Of a stretch of 64,000 nt of DNA, positions 37,126 to 49,154 are shown one piece after another. The number at the start of each line of letters is the position of its first letter. Position 1 is the stretch's first letter. The stretch spans positions 33,619,033 through 33,683,032 of the forward strand of contig JACMZG010001911.1 of assembly GCA_018340805.1 (NCBI GenBank), in the 5' to 3' direction. The notes beneath the pieces were generated by a model, which worked only from the letters and a program-made list of their open reading frames with translations, searched no databases and was not told the DNA's origin. Both the position numbers and the translations under genes were made by a program. This DNA comes from Microvelia longipes. Its lineage: Eukaryota > Arthropoda > Insecta > Hemiptera > Veliidae.

Positions 37126-37417
37126 TTTTTAATAAAAAACAAAGTTATACCCTTGAATAATAAGATTTACTCTAAAATGTTTACTTATTTTTATAGGATA
37201 AGTATTGTGTATCAGGCATTTTTATAACAGTCTGCGTTTTATCATAATGCTTTTTTCATATTTTCTATACCAAGATAACCTATGAATGGAAGTGTCACAC
37301 AAATGTGTAACTATCTATAAGTGGTAAATTAATCCACAAAATTTCATTTTGTTATTTTTCGCCAATTTTAAAATATTGACTTTTGAATAAATAAACTTTG
37401 ACGGCCTATAACTTTTA

Positions 37418-38665
37418 GGCCCGTATTCAAAGACGTTTTCCTAACATTTTCCTAACCTAACTTTTTCCTAACATTTTCCTAACATTCTCCTAACTTTTTC
37501 CTAACATTTTCCTAACACCTAACTTTTTCCTAACATTTTCCTAACATTCTCCTAACTTTTTCCTAATTTTTCTAACATTTTCCTAACATTCTCCTAACAC
37601 TCACCTTAGGTTTAGGTAAGAGAAATGGTTTTAAGCCACGAAATTTAAATGATCGTTCCCGTGTTTTAAAAGTCATTTAGAGGCTTCGCATGATTTTTTT
37701 TTAGTAAGAACCTAAGGTAGTTAAGTCAAAAAGTGATACCATTGTAAATAACGTAATATATCGCAAAATATCTATGTTATTAACTTATTACCTGGATTTA
37801 CGACACACTTTGTCGTATTAATAACTATCTACATAAATTTACATAATATAAGTTACTGTTAATCCACTTACTTTACTATTAGGGAGTTTACCCTGAAATT
37901 CTTTTAACACAATCAGATTTTTTATTTTCTATGGTCTGTTTGTGGCGGGCTATCAATTCAAAGAGGAATTCAGTTGGTCCGGTGTGAATAATTCAGCCAT
38001 TATTATACCAAAAACATTTTACACAAACAAAAATGAATTTGATGACAAAATACGAAAAACAAAATTGTGTAAATGATTTAGCAAAATGAAAACAGTGTTG
38101 CACTGATTAACAGGTCTTCATTTAGACACCTTTGGATTCGTACAACCTGGTCCACGTTCAAACTTGAAACGCTTGATACTGCTTTATTTATGAAAGCTGT
38201 TACGATAATTGAACATTGTATTTGTATTAACTCTACTGTTTACTGAAAACATATGTAAATAAAGTTTCTAATATATTTAACATTCGCCAAAGCAAAGCCG
38301 CATTGTTGTTTATGACAAAGTGTGTCGTAAATCCAGGGAATAAGTTAATAACATTGATATTTTGCGATATATTACGTTACTTACAATGGTATCACTTTTT
38401 GACCTAACTACCTTAGGTTCTTACTAAATAAAATCATGCAAAGCCTCTAAAAGACTTTTAAAACACGATAGGAGAATGTTAGGAAAATGTTAGGAGAATG
38501 TTAGGAGTTAGAAAAATGTTAGGAAAAGGTTAGGAGAATGTTAGGAAAATGTTAGGAAAAAGTTAGGAAAATGTTAGGAAAAAGTTAGGAAAAAGTTAGG
38601 AAAAAGTTAGGAAAATGTTAGGAAAATGTTAGGAAAATGTTAGGAAACGTCTTTGAATACGGGCC
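37418..38665. mobile_element. Harbinger-like foldback element with tandem-repeat arms
   Basis: 1,248 bp. The ends GGCCCGTATTCAAAGACG and CGTCTTTGAATACGGGCC are exact inverted repeats, and TTA flanks both sides (37415-37417 and 38666-38668), the target duplication typical of PIF/Harbinger. Next to each end is a tandem array of an 11-base unit, AGGAAAATGTT or AGGAAAAAGTT on the right arm and its complement on the left. Inside these arrays the arms continue to pair (ACCTTAGG, AATATATCGCAAAATAT, TTACGACACACTTTGTC). The ~480-bp middle has no long open frame. Arms of tandem repeats are also the hallmark of foldback elements. Confidence 0.8.
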
Positions 38666-39870
38666 TTAATCGACACATTGTCAGACAGCTTAATAAAACG
38701 TTAAGAACAAGGAGTCATAATTCGAAAGCCCCTTAATATTTACTTTGTAAGTTATCGGTGAAATTATATATTTATTGGTGTGATACGTAAAATTATATGA
38801 AAAAGTTTACCAAATGTAAGACGGTTTACCGCAAGAAAAATTAAATGAACAAAACAAATAATGCAATATACTGCTTATTATTTAAAGGATAAAAATAAAT
38901 AGATAAAAACTAAGCTTCCATACAAGGCCGCTGGTATTTTAAGCATTTTATGAACATAAAAATCCAAGCTGAATGGCTGTATACAGTCCAAAAGTACCAA
39001 GGCACCTAGCTTTTAACAAATTTCCAAAAAAAATGAGCTTCAAAGATTTATTTCACAAGAAGGCGATTATATTTCACAAGACTATGGAAAAGCAATTGCA
39101 AAATAATAATTTAAAAACGAGTATTTCTATTTCTACAGATTTTTACTTAATATTTTAGTTAAAGTTGGTAATTATTCTTTATAATTATTTACGACTTTAA
39201 AATTTCACAGAAAGGCAAAAAATATTGAGACTAAAAGTTGGAAACTAGCATATTCATGAATTATGCATAAGACCTAATCTGACAACCATTTCTCCTTTTT
39301 TCTCAGAGAAAACTTTGACGCTACTTAAAATGAAAATGTCTTTTATCTTAAGTTTTTCTTAATATAATTTATCTTTTAAGAGTTTTAAATGCGGGGATCG
39401 TAAAAAAATAATTTCTAAACTTTGATAGACACATTAGAATTTTTATCTAGGGCAATTATATAAAAAAGTTTTAAAAATAGCTGAAATCCCTTTTTTATAG
39501 ACATCAATAAAAAGTTCCTAAACAACCTTCTTTATGTTTTTAAAAATGTAAACTAAATATTGTATAATATTTATTTAAGATAAATATTCTTTACTTAATT
39601 TGTATAATAATAATATCATATTTATTTATACATAAATAATTTAATAAAACTATTTTTACAAAATTATTTCTTATAAAAGAGCACATCAAGCATTTCATAT
39701 TTCTTTTGAAAGAGCATCAGCCTGTGCGAGCGGTCTCTGCTTAGTTGCCATATGAATTTTTTAAATAACTATACTTTTTTATTATTACTATTACTTTTTT
39801 GTTAAAATATAATAGGAAGTGACTACTATCTGAGTTTGCTTACTTCTTGTTACATAATTATGTGAAATCA
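38666..39870. other. Non-coding stretch with nothing recognised
   Basis: AT-rich sequence; a 61-codon plus-strand frame at 38973 is lysine-rich and unrecognised. Confidence 0.5.
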
Positions 39871-39877
39871 CAATTTT

Positions 39878-40324
39878 TTACATTTGTATAGTAATTAACG
39901 AGTACACATTTTTTAAATAGAAAAGGAATAGAGAACATTTAAAGTGTTTTAAAGGATCATCGGATTTAGCCGTTAAGGGCCTAGATAAAATAACTTTAAT
40001 TATTCGTATCTGAATTATATTAAGGGGTTCTAAATTGGTGCGCTTCCATATGCTATGATGCCATAGTACAATATTGACTTGACAAAAGCATAGAACATAG
40101 AGCGTTGCAAATCTATTGAGGATTTTTTTTTTTAAAAAAAGTACAAAACAATAAATAAGCTTTCTTAATCTTTTTACTGTAATATTTATATGGTAGTTAT
40201 AACGCAATTGCCGATCAAAATAAATGCCCAAGTATTTGTTAGTTGTAGTATTTACTATGCTTTGAGAGCAGTCACATTTAATTCTACTTTTTAGCAAACA
40301 GTCTGGGGTGTGTATTTGTAACAA
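39878..40324 (-). pseudogene. Non-LTR retrotransposon RT C-terminal fragment
   Basis: A 148-codon open frame on the minus strand. It contains TTTNKYLGIYFDRQLRYNYHI, the YLG-x4-D-L-W-x2-H region that follows the RT catalytic core in CR1/Jockey-like elements, then a thumb-like helix (RLRKLIYCFVLFLKKKILN), the VNIVLWHHSIW segment and LEPLNIIQIRIIKVIL, the LQN/QK-R-x2-R motif before the RT end. The catalytic domain and endonuclease are missing. It may be the same family as the fragment at 18909-19151, but they do not overlap. Confidence 0.85.
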
Positions 40325-41057
40325 TCTGTTTGTAGTTAAAGGTTGGTTTCAAGAGTTAATAAAAAATGCTACTTAGTTAGTTTTTTGAACGCGGTGAGTC
40401 TTAGCACGGTAAGTCTATGTAAAATTTAAATACGTTTTAAACGGATTGATGATTCTGAAAAGTTAAAAATCGTAACAAATAAAACAAGCGTCTTTTATGC
40501 AGTAGAAAAGTGATTTTTTTCTTTTTGGACACGAACAACCACAACAACATACATAATTAAAATTTCATGATCCACTTTTTAACTTCACTGATACTTACAT
40601 AACTATCTTAAACTTAAACAAATAAATGACAAAATTAAGTAATTAGGACTAGTAGCAGAACATTTACGCTTGAAAGAGCTCAAATAAGCGGACCTCTTCA
40701 GAAGAATAAACCCACTTGAATAAAGTCACTTGAAATAAACTTGGTAGTTTATTTCTATTATTTGTTGATATAATACATTCATGACATGTCATTCTGGCAT
40801 GTATTAAGCGAATTATCTTTATGTGGGCTACCTCGCAGGACTGCTCGCCTAGCCTTGGCTCCTACGGGGCTAATCATTGTACTGAAAGAGTCCGATAGTA
40901 GGCAAAGCAGGGTGGGGGTAGAGGATCTCTTTCCTAACTACCTCCTCACTCTTTAGCACCGTTGCACCCAAAGGATATTGTAGAAGTCATCGCCAAAAAA
41001 GATGTATTAAAATACAAATTAGACGATTCCCATGCTGCGAATCTAATAAATCTGATA

Positions 41058-41100
41058 TGGAAAGTTCAGAGGTACCCCGTACTTGATTTTTTATAATTTT
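41058..41100 (+). mobile_element. 5S-like SINE family, 3' terminal fragment
   Basis: GAAAGTTCAGAGGTACCCCG followed by TACTTGATTTTTTATAA, the family's 3' end only. Confidence 0.45.
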
Positions 41101-41704
41101 TTTCACAAACAATTGGCTTCGTAACCTCCCTAAAATCTTGCCATATACCAAATTTCGTTTCAATTTGAGAAAGCCTTCAAGAGTAATTGTGTTCACTCAA
41201 AATCTAATAGCTATAATGGCGGTATTAAAATTCTTGAGAGAGGAAAATCATTTAAGCCTTCTGTTGACCCGTCAGAGTAGAAAATGGCTACATTTCAGCT
41301 CAAGGAGATATTTAAAGCCTGAGGGAATGGTGAGATAAAAACTTATGTTCCCCAGAGTGCATGCCACAGGTTGTTTCCCCCTTTATAAATCTTTGATTAT
41401 CAAATACGTCTTTCATTTATCTGATAAGTAGTGGTGAATATCTATTAACAGCATAAATAATAAATTTTATTTCCCTCTACTAACATAATATTTTGTTTTG
41501 AACTAATTAAAATTCTATTTCTACTATCAAATAGAGTGCATTTAGAAGTGTAAAGCATTATGTGTACTTTATATCCTTAAAATATCTTTAAAGTGAGTGA
41601 ATTAACGCGTAGACATGGAGTATAGATGTCCCCAATTTAGCAAATTTTCATAATGAAAATAAAGCTTATAAGGTTCGGGAGTAGGATTCATTCTGTTTGA
41701 CTAA

Positions 41705-41790
41705 AAGCCTGATATATATATATATATATATATATGGATGTGTGTGCGCACGCGTGTTTGTGTGTGTGTGTGTGTGAGTGTGCGTGTCAA
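41705..41790. repeat. (AT)n and (TG)n microsatellite
   Basis: About 13 AT units, then TGTGTGCGCACGCGTG and a run of TG units. Confidence 0.95.
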
Positions 41791-43007
41791 TGATCTCTTC
41801 GATATTTAATGAGTTAATTGGTGCTATAGGATGGGGAGGAAATATTGAAGAGGTATGCTACCTCTTGCTTCTCCCTGGTTAGCTTACAATCTCATATAAA
41901 AAGTTAATATTTGAACATGATTAACTAAATCTAATATTCAAAGTTTATCTATGTGCAATTTTACAATCACATTAAAGTTGGCTGATACTTCAAGGTCATT
42001 TTGTAGCTTAAGTAAAAGAGCTAGAAAAAAGTTCAAAGCCACATCCAATTAGATTAGATTCTTTGGTTCTCAGTCATTTTTAAACGTCTGTCAGGTGAGG
42101 TTAATACAGTAGATGTAAGTAAGCAAACGTATGTAGCAAGTTGTTCATATAACAAAAAAGGTGATTTTCTTTTGGCCTTAATGGATCATTTTGAAAATGC
42201 TCTCCCTCTATTAGGCTTAAAAATTCTAACTGCCGAAGTTATCAAGAACGCGACAATACTTTTTAACGGTGTCTTTAGGCATCACAGGGGATCATCTAAG
42301 TAGAAATGGGAGTAGCTACCTTTTCTAGGATTACGCAATTTATAATTCTCACTTGTTAGTCCTAATCTCATGGTCCCTGACATTCCTTAAAGCCTAATAT
42401 TAAACAAGAGATAGTAGTAATTGGTTAAATAGTAATACCTGTACGTGCAAGTACTGTACCTTACAATAAGTAATAGACATGAGCTGAATACAATTTACTA
42501 ATACTAAATACTATATTAAGGGGAAACCATAATAGTGTGGAAAAAACTAGCTCATAGTCTAGTAGAAGTTCACTAACAGTAAGTAAATTAATAACAAAAC
42601 GAAAAAAGCGAAGTTGACAAGAAATTTTTTATGATAAAAAAAGGGAAGTCAAAAAGTACTGTTAATTCTTCCAACAGAATGAATCCTTTCATAAAGTAAA
42701 GATTTTTTTAGAAAAAAACGATTTCTTATTCTTTTGCCAAAATTATTGTTTTTCTTATTTTTCTTTTGTTCTTAAAGTTATTGTTTAATTTGATCTTGGC
42801 CTATTCTTAAGGTTTCACTTTTTACTTAATTTTACTATTTTCTTTTGTTCCTAATGAAAAGATGTAAGGTAAAATATTAAATGATGTATGATTCACTCAC
42901 TTTTAAAGTTACTTTATGACTCAACTTCTCCGATGTCATTATAGTCATTAACAAAATAGCATTAAAGAGGTTATATTCACCGCAAGTAGAAGAGGCAATT
43001 GAAGGAT

Positions 43008-43126
43008 CAGCTACCGTCGATACTTGCTGTTGGATATGACTATCCCTGGACCGATTTCGGGCTCGCCTACTGATAATGGCGTTGGGATAGTCTTATCCAA
43101 CCGCAAGTATGGACGGTAGCTGATTC
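43008..43126. mobile_element. Inverted-repeat MITE family B, copy 2
   Basis: 119 bp: ATCAGCTACCGTCGATACTT, CCCTGGACCGATTTCGGGC, then ATCCAACCGCAAGTATGGA and CGGTAGCTGATT at the right. The internal region of copy 1 is missing, so this is a shortened derivative. Confidence 0.72.
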
Positions 43127-43164
43127 TTTAATAACCAAGTAACGATAAAGAAAGCACTAGCTAG

Positions 43165-43170
43165 CCAAAG

Positions 43171-43214
<44 letters not shown>

Positions 43215-43252
43215 GTATGTATATGCAATTATGCATGTATGTATGTATATAT
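43165..43252. repeat. (AT)n and (GTAT)n microsatellite
   Basis: About 15 AT units followed by GTAT units, interrupted by ATGCAATTATGC, then more GTAT units. It explains the Tyr/Ile-rich minus-strand open frame here. Confidence 0.95.
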
Positions 43253-43254
43253 AA

Positions 43255-44170
43255 AATAAGTTGAACATTTTGGTTGCTTATAACTCGAAAACTACTTAAA
43301 GGATCTAGACCAAAGTTTAAACATAGACTAATCACATATCAGAAGGAGTTATAAACTATGTCAGATTAGTGCTAAAATAATAGTAGGAGAGTAGTGTAAA
43401 AATTATTTTTTTGAGTACTTATAGCTCGAAATATAATTGATAGATCTTGACTAAACTTTAAACTTAGAATGCTCATAAGTCTGAGTAGTCAACTTTTATG
43501 TCTTATCGGGACCCGCTCGAAAATAATATAGTTACTAAACTAAATTATAATATAGCACTAAATTTTAAGTACTTACAGATTGGAATTTAATCGATGGATC
43601 TTGACTAAACTATATACTTAAACAACCCATAGGTTATATTGACCACATAATGTGTCTGAATTAAATTCCTTCACAAATAGGGGATTAGTGTAAAAAATAA
43701 TTTTAGACGCTTAAATACCGGAATCTAAATGAGAAGGCATCTTAACTAAACTTTAAACTTGGACTAATGGGTCAGAATGAACATTTTTTATGACTCATTA
43801 AAATTCGTTTTCAAATAACCATAAAAGGTAGTGTAAGGAAAACAAATGTGAGTCTTATATGTCGAAGTTTCATCGATAGAGATGTAAGATAAACTTTAAA
43901 CTTAAAATCCTCATAAGTCAAAATGCAATCCTCATTGGTGGAATGAGCACATTTCATGCGTCATTAAGATTTTTCTAAAATAATTATAGGGGTAAGTGTA
44001 AAAATGTGTAAAGCTAACAGATTGAACCAAAACGATGGATCTTGTCCTAACTTTCAATTATACCTATGACTGTTCACAATGAACACCATTTGAGTCTAAA
44101 ATAATATAAAAAAATAATATAACTATATATCTCAAATAATACTATTTTGAGTCCGAAAATAATAGGCGTT
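43255..44170. repeat. Diverged tandem array, unit about 147 bp
   Basis: A motif related to GATCTTGACTAAACTTTAAACTTA recurs near 43301, 43444, 43597, 43736, 43881 and 44037, spaced 139-156 bases. It is followed in most units by CATAAGTC-like and TAGTGTAAAAAT-like blocks. Units are decayed, so this is an old satellite-like array with no coding potential. Confidence 0.7.
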
Positions 44171-44517
44171 AAGTGAATTGTTCAATTCATAGCTTAGTCG
44201 AGAATATTATTGTTTTTTTGTTAAAAGTCAAATCTCGATTTAAGAATTCCATTTTTGATCGTCAACTTATCAAAACAAGGAACTTACTAAGTAATCATAA
44301 AGCATGGCTTGAGAATCGCCAGATAGACAAAAACATCATAAGCAAAGAATTTTCTTGCTGTTACAGCTGTTAACAACTTCTATTTTTTGTATTTATCATG
44401 GAAATAATTAATAATTTGTTGTTTGATAAAAAAACTATTTGCCGAGAGAAGCTCGGGTATCACTGCAAGTTATTAAATAAAATTTTAAATTCAAAACATA
44501 ATTTCTCCCTTCTTATT

Positions 44518-44680
44518 AATTTTTACTTTTCCTCAATTATACCGAAGGTTTTTTGGAAAAGTATTGAGAATATAAAAAAATCCAAAACCAAGATGACACC
44601 CGGAATTATCCGTTTTAGGTCTTTTGAAGGCCTCCTACGTAGTTTTCTGAAAGTTGTCTGCTTGTGTGTTTTATCATCGT
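44518..44680 (-). repeat. Interspersed tail repeat (family D)
   Basis: TTTTCCTCAATTATACCGAAGG, GAATTATCCGTTTTAGGTC, CCTACGTAGTTTTCTG, AAAGTTGTCTGCTTG. The 94-codon frame over it is repeat-derived. Confidence 0.6.
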
Positions 44681-44724
44681 AAGTCCCAGTGTATTTCTGT
44701 TAGAGAGTTAAAGTTTTGTACAAA

Positions 44725-44792
44725 AATCCATCATGCATTCCAAAGGAAATCCACCCCACATGCGGATCACCGCGCCAGAATTATTTTTACAT
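44725..44792. repeat. Family H right-end fragment
   Basis: ATGCATTCCAAAGGAAATCC, then CACATGCGGATCACCGCGCC and AGAATT: the clearest version of this family's right terminus. Confidence 0.5.
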
Positions 44793-44799
44793 AAAATCA

Positions 44800-46130
44800 A
44801 AATTAATGCTGATAATACAAATTAACTTTATTTATGTGTTTAGATGATATATTTGTATGAACATATTTAATTTCAACTCGATCCCGATAATCGTGATTTA
44901 ATGATTCTTTAGATTTTTGCTGAGTCATAGTTGTAAGTAAATGACATTACACGAATTTCATAAAAAATAAATTTCGGGACATTAAGAAGGTCAATTATTG
45001 TACAAAATTCTATTCAAATCCAAAAAACCCGTAGATGTTGACCTAACTTATATAAGTGGATTTAATTGCATTGATTTTCTATAATGAGGAACCCAAGTCC
45101 CAGATCCCATGGGAACTTGTAATCACCCTAATTATAATTTCGTCACTAAGTCACTAAAATAGTAAGTATTGAATCTAAAAGAAGCTGTAGAGTACACAAC
45201 ACACTTGACTTCTGTTGACCTAAGAAATGAAGACAGAGGATTTGATAACAAACATGTATAAACCGTCTATGCAAGCTTAGCGCATCAGCAAAGAATAAAT
45301 ATTTCTCGGGCCAATTCAGTAATATTCAAACATTATGAGTGTAAACCAGTTGTAATTTTAAACTTAAATTTTTAAGTATGAGATGTATAAATTAAGAGTA
45401 GAGCCATTATTCTAATGAATTATGATAAGACATACAAAATTAGTTCTACTAGCATATTGTAACATCACAGTAGGTACGGGAGGTATAAATTCCTCTTCCT
45501 TATTCCTCTGGGCTTCCTCCTTCCTCACTGACTCCCCTGAGCCCAACAGGTTGCTTACCAATCGATATACTTGTTGCTATGGTAACCACCCAGCTTACCA
45601 CTTTACTTACTTTTACACTAACACACAAATTATTATACATTTTTCTCTTTTTCTGCTTGTGATATCTACATTTACAATTTTTCTCCTTTTTTTAGTTTGC
45701 TACTTTATCACACGTTTGTCTTCCGAAATATGTTTCAGCGTTTAAATAAAAATCCCCTCAAAAACTGAACCCTACAGTTTGTTAAAACAAATGAATCTAT
45801 ACAAACTACATAATTTACATCTACTGCTTATATGCTTTTATAAAATTATAAGAGATCGTAAAATATATATATTTTGCTCTTTTATAGTCTAAACAGATAA
45901 AACGAAAAAGCAATGCATACCTAATAATATAGTTATACACTAATAAGATAAAGTTCTGTAAAACAGTGAGTGACATTTACTGATTTACAAATATCTTATG
46001 ATTGAATTTGGCTTTACTTCAAGTTTAAAACAACTAGGGGTAATAATTCTTTCGCCGTTTGCAATAGCAAATTGATCATGTAGGTCCCGTAGAATTCTTA
46101 ATATAGTGCAGAGTTGAGATCTTAAGTCGA
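44800..46130. other. Unassigned stretch
   Basis: Includes a 107-codon plus-strand frame at 45422-45745 whose C-terminal half is strongly hydrophobic. I recognise no domain and no splice context, so it is not called as a gene. Confidence 0.4.
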
Positions 46131-46137
46131 GAATAGT

Positions 46138-46303
46138 GTAGTGGTCGCAAGAATAGAATAGTGATCCAAAGTCTAGAATAGTGATAATGAATAGAATAGT
46201 GTAGTGATCATAAGAACAGAATAGTGATCCTAAGTCAAGAATAGTGATGATAAATAGAATAGTGTAGTGATCGTAAGAATAGAAAAATGATCCAAAGTCT
46301 AGG
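46138..46303. repeat. 63-bp minisatellite
   Basis: Units at 46138-46200, 46201-46263 and a partial third, built from a shorter AATAGTGAT-like word (GAATAGTGATCC, GAATAGTGTAGTGATC). About 2.6 copies. Confidence 0.88.
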
Positions 46304-46874
46304 GTATTATGAAGTATAGAGTCTTCATATACCCAGTTTGCACACTTTTTTACGATTTTTAGTAACTGATGGACTGAAACGTGAAGGTTTGGTGATAAAA
46401 GTAGGCACTACATTAACATTTTTTCCATATCAATGGGAAGTATTACTCTCCGGTAGAAGGGAAAGGAAAGCATAACACCTCAGTTTAAGGCTTACTAGTT
46501 AGGCGTTTTTAAGCCCCATTATGCTTAACATCAAAACAGAAATGAATGTAGATGTTATGTTTCACCGCACTATAGTTTGCAGAATAAAACATAAACTGTA
46601 GCTAACTTTATAGTTATTACAGTTTTTAAAGCAAAGCTGATTAATGTTATCAAAGTCGTTTTGTTAACACAAAACTCAAACATATTTAATCTCAAGGGTG
46701 ATCATTACTGATGACCAATCTAAATCTATGTAAAAAAAAACAATCTAGACCTATACAAAAATTAAGGTTACAGTAATTTACGGCGACAGCAACTACAAGG
46801 ATCTGTAAGTAATCAGAGGTCTTATACATAACTACTTCTGCATAACCTTCAGCGCCACTATATACTATCAGTTT

Positions 46875-47189
46875 CATAGAGATATATTACTAGAGGGGCC
46901 CTATTGGTTGAATTTCGAAACATCGGAAAAATAACCTGACCACCTTCGACTATTAATATAATTAAATAAACACAACCAAATTACTGTGACTTACATAGTA
47001 GCACGTTGAAAATATAAATCAAAACACAAACTATGTGGAGTAAGCCGAAAACAAGTGATTTATTATAACCTTAACTTACTCTAAGAAGGGGTTTTAATGA
47101 GGTTACACAAATCCCCTGAGAGCCTCAAAATGTTTCAGGACTCTTAATGTATTGAGATAGGCTAGCTTCTTCTAGTATATACCTCTTTG
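46875..47189. mobile_element. hAT-like MITE family C, copy 3
   Basis: 315 bp. The left end CATAGAGATATATTACTAG and the internal CCTGACCACCTTCG match the other copies; the right end is eroded (CCTCTTTG). Flanks ATCAGTTT and ATCAGTCT give an 8-base duplication with one mismatch. Confidence 0.83.
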
Positions 47190-47594
47190 ATCAGTCTACG
47201 ATACATAGAAATAAATTACCGTATTCATAAAATAATATGGACGAAATCTCTGCGGTCTGACTTTCATGCTTGGCTATATCGAAACTGACCGCCATTTTGA
47301 AACTCTATAATGAATACCCTAAAAATTACATCATTTTTTTTTTTAATTAATGGAATTGAAATCAGTGATGACTTTTAGCTGACACTATGTTGACATGAAA
47401 AGAATATATGCATTTGCCTGTCATCGTACCCTCATTTTAAACAAATAATTAAATATGGATCATCAAATAATTAGTTAATACGAGCATACAATAGCTCCAT
47501 CAGTGTTAGCTATGGTTACTTTTTTAAGAAATCAATAAAATTGTAAATAAATTAATATTGTGGGTCTTTAGTGAGAATCAAACATGTAAACTTC

Positions 47595-47710
47595 ATTTGA
47601 ATGTGATTGAGCACTAGAGTTATTCATACTAGGGTCATTTGAATGTGATTGAGCACTAGAGTTATTCATACTAGGGTAATTTGAATGTGATTAAGCAAAA
47701 GTAGAGTTTA
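47595..47710. repeat. 42-bp minisatellite
   Basis: ATTTGAATGTGATTGAGCAC then TAGAGTTATTCATACTAGGG, two near-identical 42-base units and a diverged third. It ends 65 bases before the Penelope-like coding fragment. Confidence 0.88.
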
Positions 47711-47774
47711 TCAAACTAGGAAATAAGTAGCTTCAGTCTCGCAAAGAAATTATTTTAATGTTAGTTTTAGTATA

Positions 47775-48345
47775 AACGGTACGCTCCGTTCTCACTTTAG
47801 TAATGTTAAAGAGCCTATTCCTGTCGCTTCTAAGAGCGGTCTTTACATAATCAAGTGTGGCACTTGCAAGTCTGAATACTTAGGTCAGACCAGGAGAAGG
47901 TTTAAGCAAGCCCTTAGCCGAGCACACTAAGTTGTCTTCCATTAGGTTCTATCAGCACATAGTTGCGGACATAAAGAAGGTCCGCATGAGGCTGTTTTTA
48001 TTTTCATCGTGCTGATAAAGGGCGGAAGCTTGATTTCCTGGAAAACCTCGAGATCCTTCGTGGCCAGAATAATGTGGGTGACTTGAACCTTAACATCAGA
48101 GATAGCTCTTCACTTCTGCGCGCTCTGCTAAAAGTGCCAATTAGTCTTACTTGACTAACCGAGCATTTCTAAAGTAAGTTTTTTATTTGGCCTTTCTGAT
48201 GTAATTTGTTTTAATTTTGATTTAATTTAATTTTTAATCAATTATTTTTACAGGCACTGATGATGGAAACCTCATGTTAGGTTAAAAGCGCTTTGCCAAT
48301 AAACAATTATTTTTGTCAAGTGGCTCTTTTCTGCGTTTCCTATTA
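47775..48345 (+). pseudogene. Penelope-like element, GIY-YIG endonuclease fragment and 3' tail
   Basis: The translation gives VASKSGLYIIKCGTCKSEY and LGQTRRRFKQALSRAH, the GIY-YIG signature in the form GLY...YLG followed by the conserved Gln-Thr-x-Arg, with a zinc-binding-like Cys-x2-Cys between. After a stop and frame changes, GRKLDFLENLEILRGQNNVG continues the domain (Glu in the catalytic FLE position), ending KVPISLT and a stop at 48154. The tail (48250-48345) contains GGCACTGATGATGG and AAAAGCGCTTTGCC, shared with the unit at 32.1-32.9 kb. The copy lacks RT and is inactive. Confidence 0.85.
48253..48297 (+). ncRNA. Degraded hammerhead-like motif in Penelope tail
   Basis: GGCA/TGCC stem I, core CTGATGA (48257-48263), a perfect AACCT/AGGTT stem II and AGC/GCT stem III are present. 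The GAAA box reads AAAA (48284-48287) and four extra bases separate the core from stem II. Cleavage is not expected. Confidence 0.45.
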
Positions 48346-49154
48346 TTGTAAACTTCATGTTAAAAGCACTACCAACTGAGCTGAAGAAGAAATGCAAAGC
48401 AGGAGTTATATAGTTACCACGGGAACCAAAGCTATTTTACTCCCACTAGTTACTTTTTACTAATAGATTCACCCCATGAGTTAAGTGTTACTTTTCTCCC
48501 TCTACAAGAGGGATTAAAAGTACACTTTTCTCCATACTGGAGGTACATATGATTTTTAAAATTAAATATTCACAAATAAAACTGATTTCCAACTACCAAG
48601 GCATAATGTTTTATTCATTTTGAATATTGATTCTACACCGACGGTGAATTTATCTATACCGAATGACATTCTAGAGAAGTGCTTGAATTTCCCACCTGCT
48701 TACATTAACAATTAAACATTGTGCTGATTTCATACGAAATGGTAAAAAGTGTTTAATGGTAGGTATTCCAAGGAAATAGAAACATGAGCGTATAGCAATT
48801 CACTCGATAATTTCTATTGTGGTTAATAAATTATTTGAACGAGCAAATGTAATAGATGCATTAACAGGATTTTTTCATACAAATGCTTAGAAAGTAAAAA
48901 TATAATAAATAGTCCCTAAAATGAATCATACACATAAATTTAAATTAAAAACAGGAATATAGATTCGGATACTGTATCCCTCTTTATTTAGAACGATTAT
49001 AAATTAATAATAAAATAATTAAAGTCGAGCAATAACTGAAGGCTCAAATATATCAAAATATTTGAAAATTACGACTAATGTTACCTTCCATAACAATTTA
49101 AATTTGTGAATTAAATTCCAATATTGATACATTATCAATTCCAAGATAACCAAA

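Noticed and set aside
37437..37605. CCTAA-rich stretch resembling arthropod TTAGG telomere repeats
   Set aside because: The period is 11 bases (TTTTCCTAACA), not 5, and the same array occurs inverted at the other end of a defined element.
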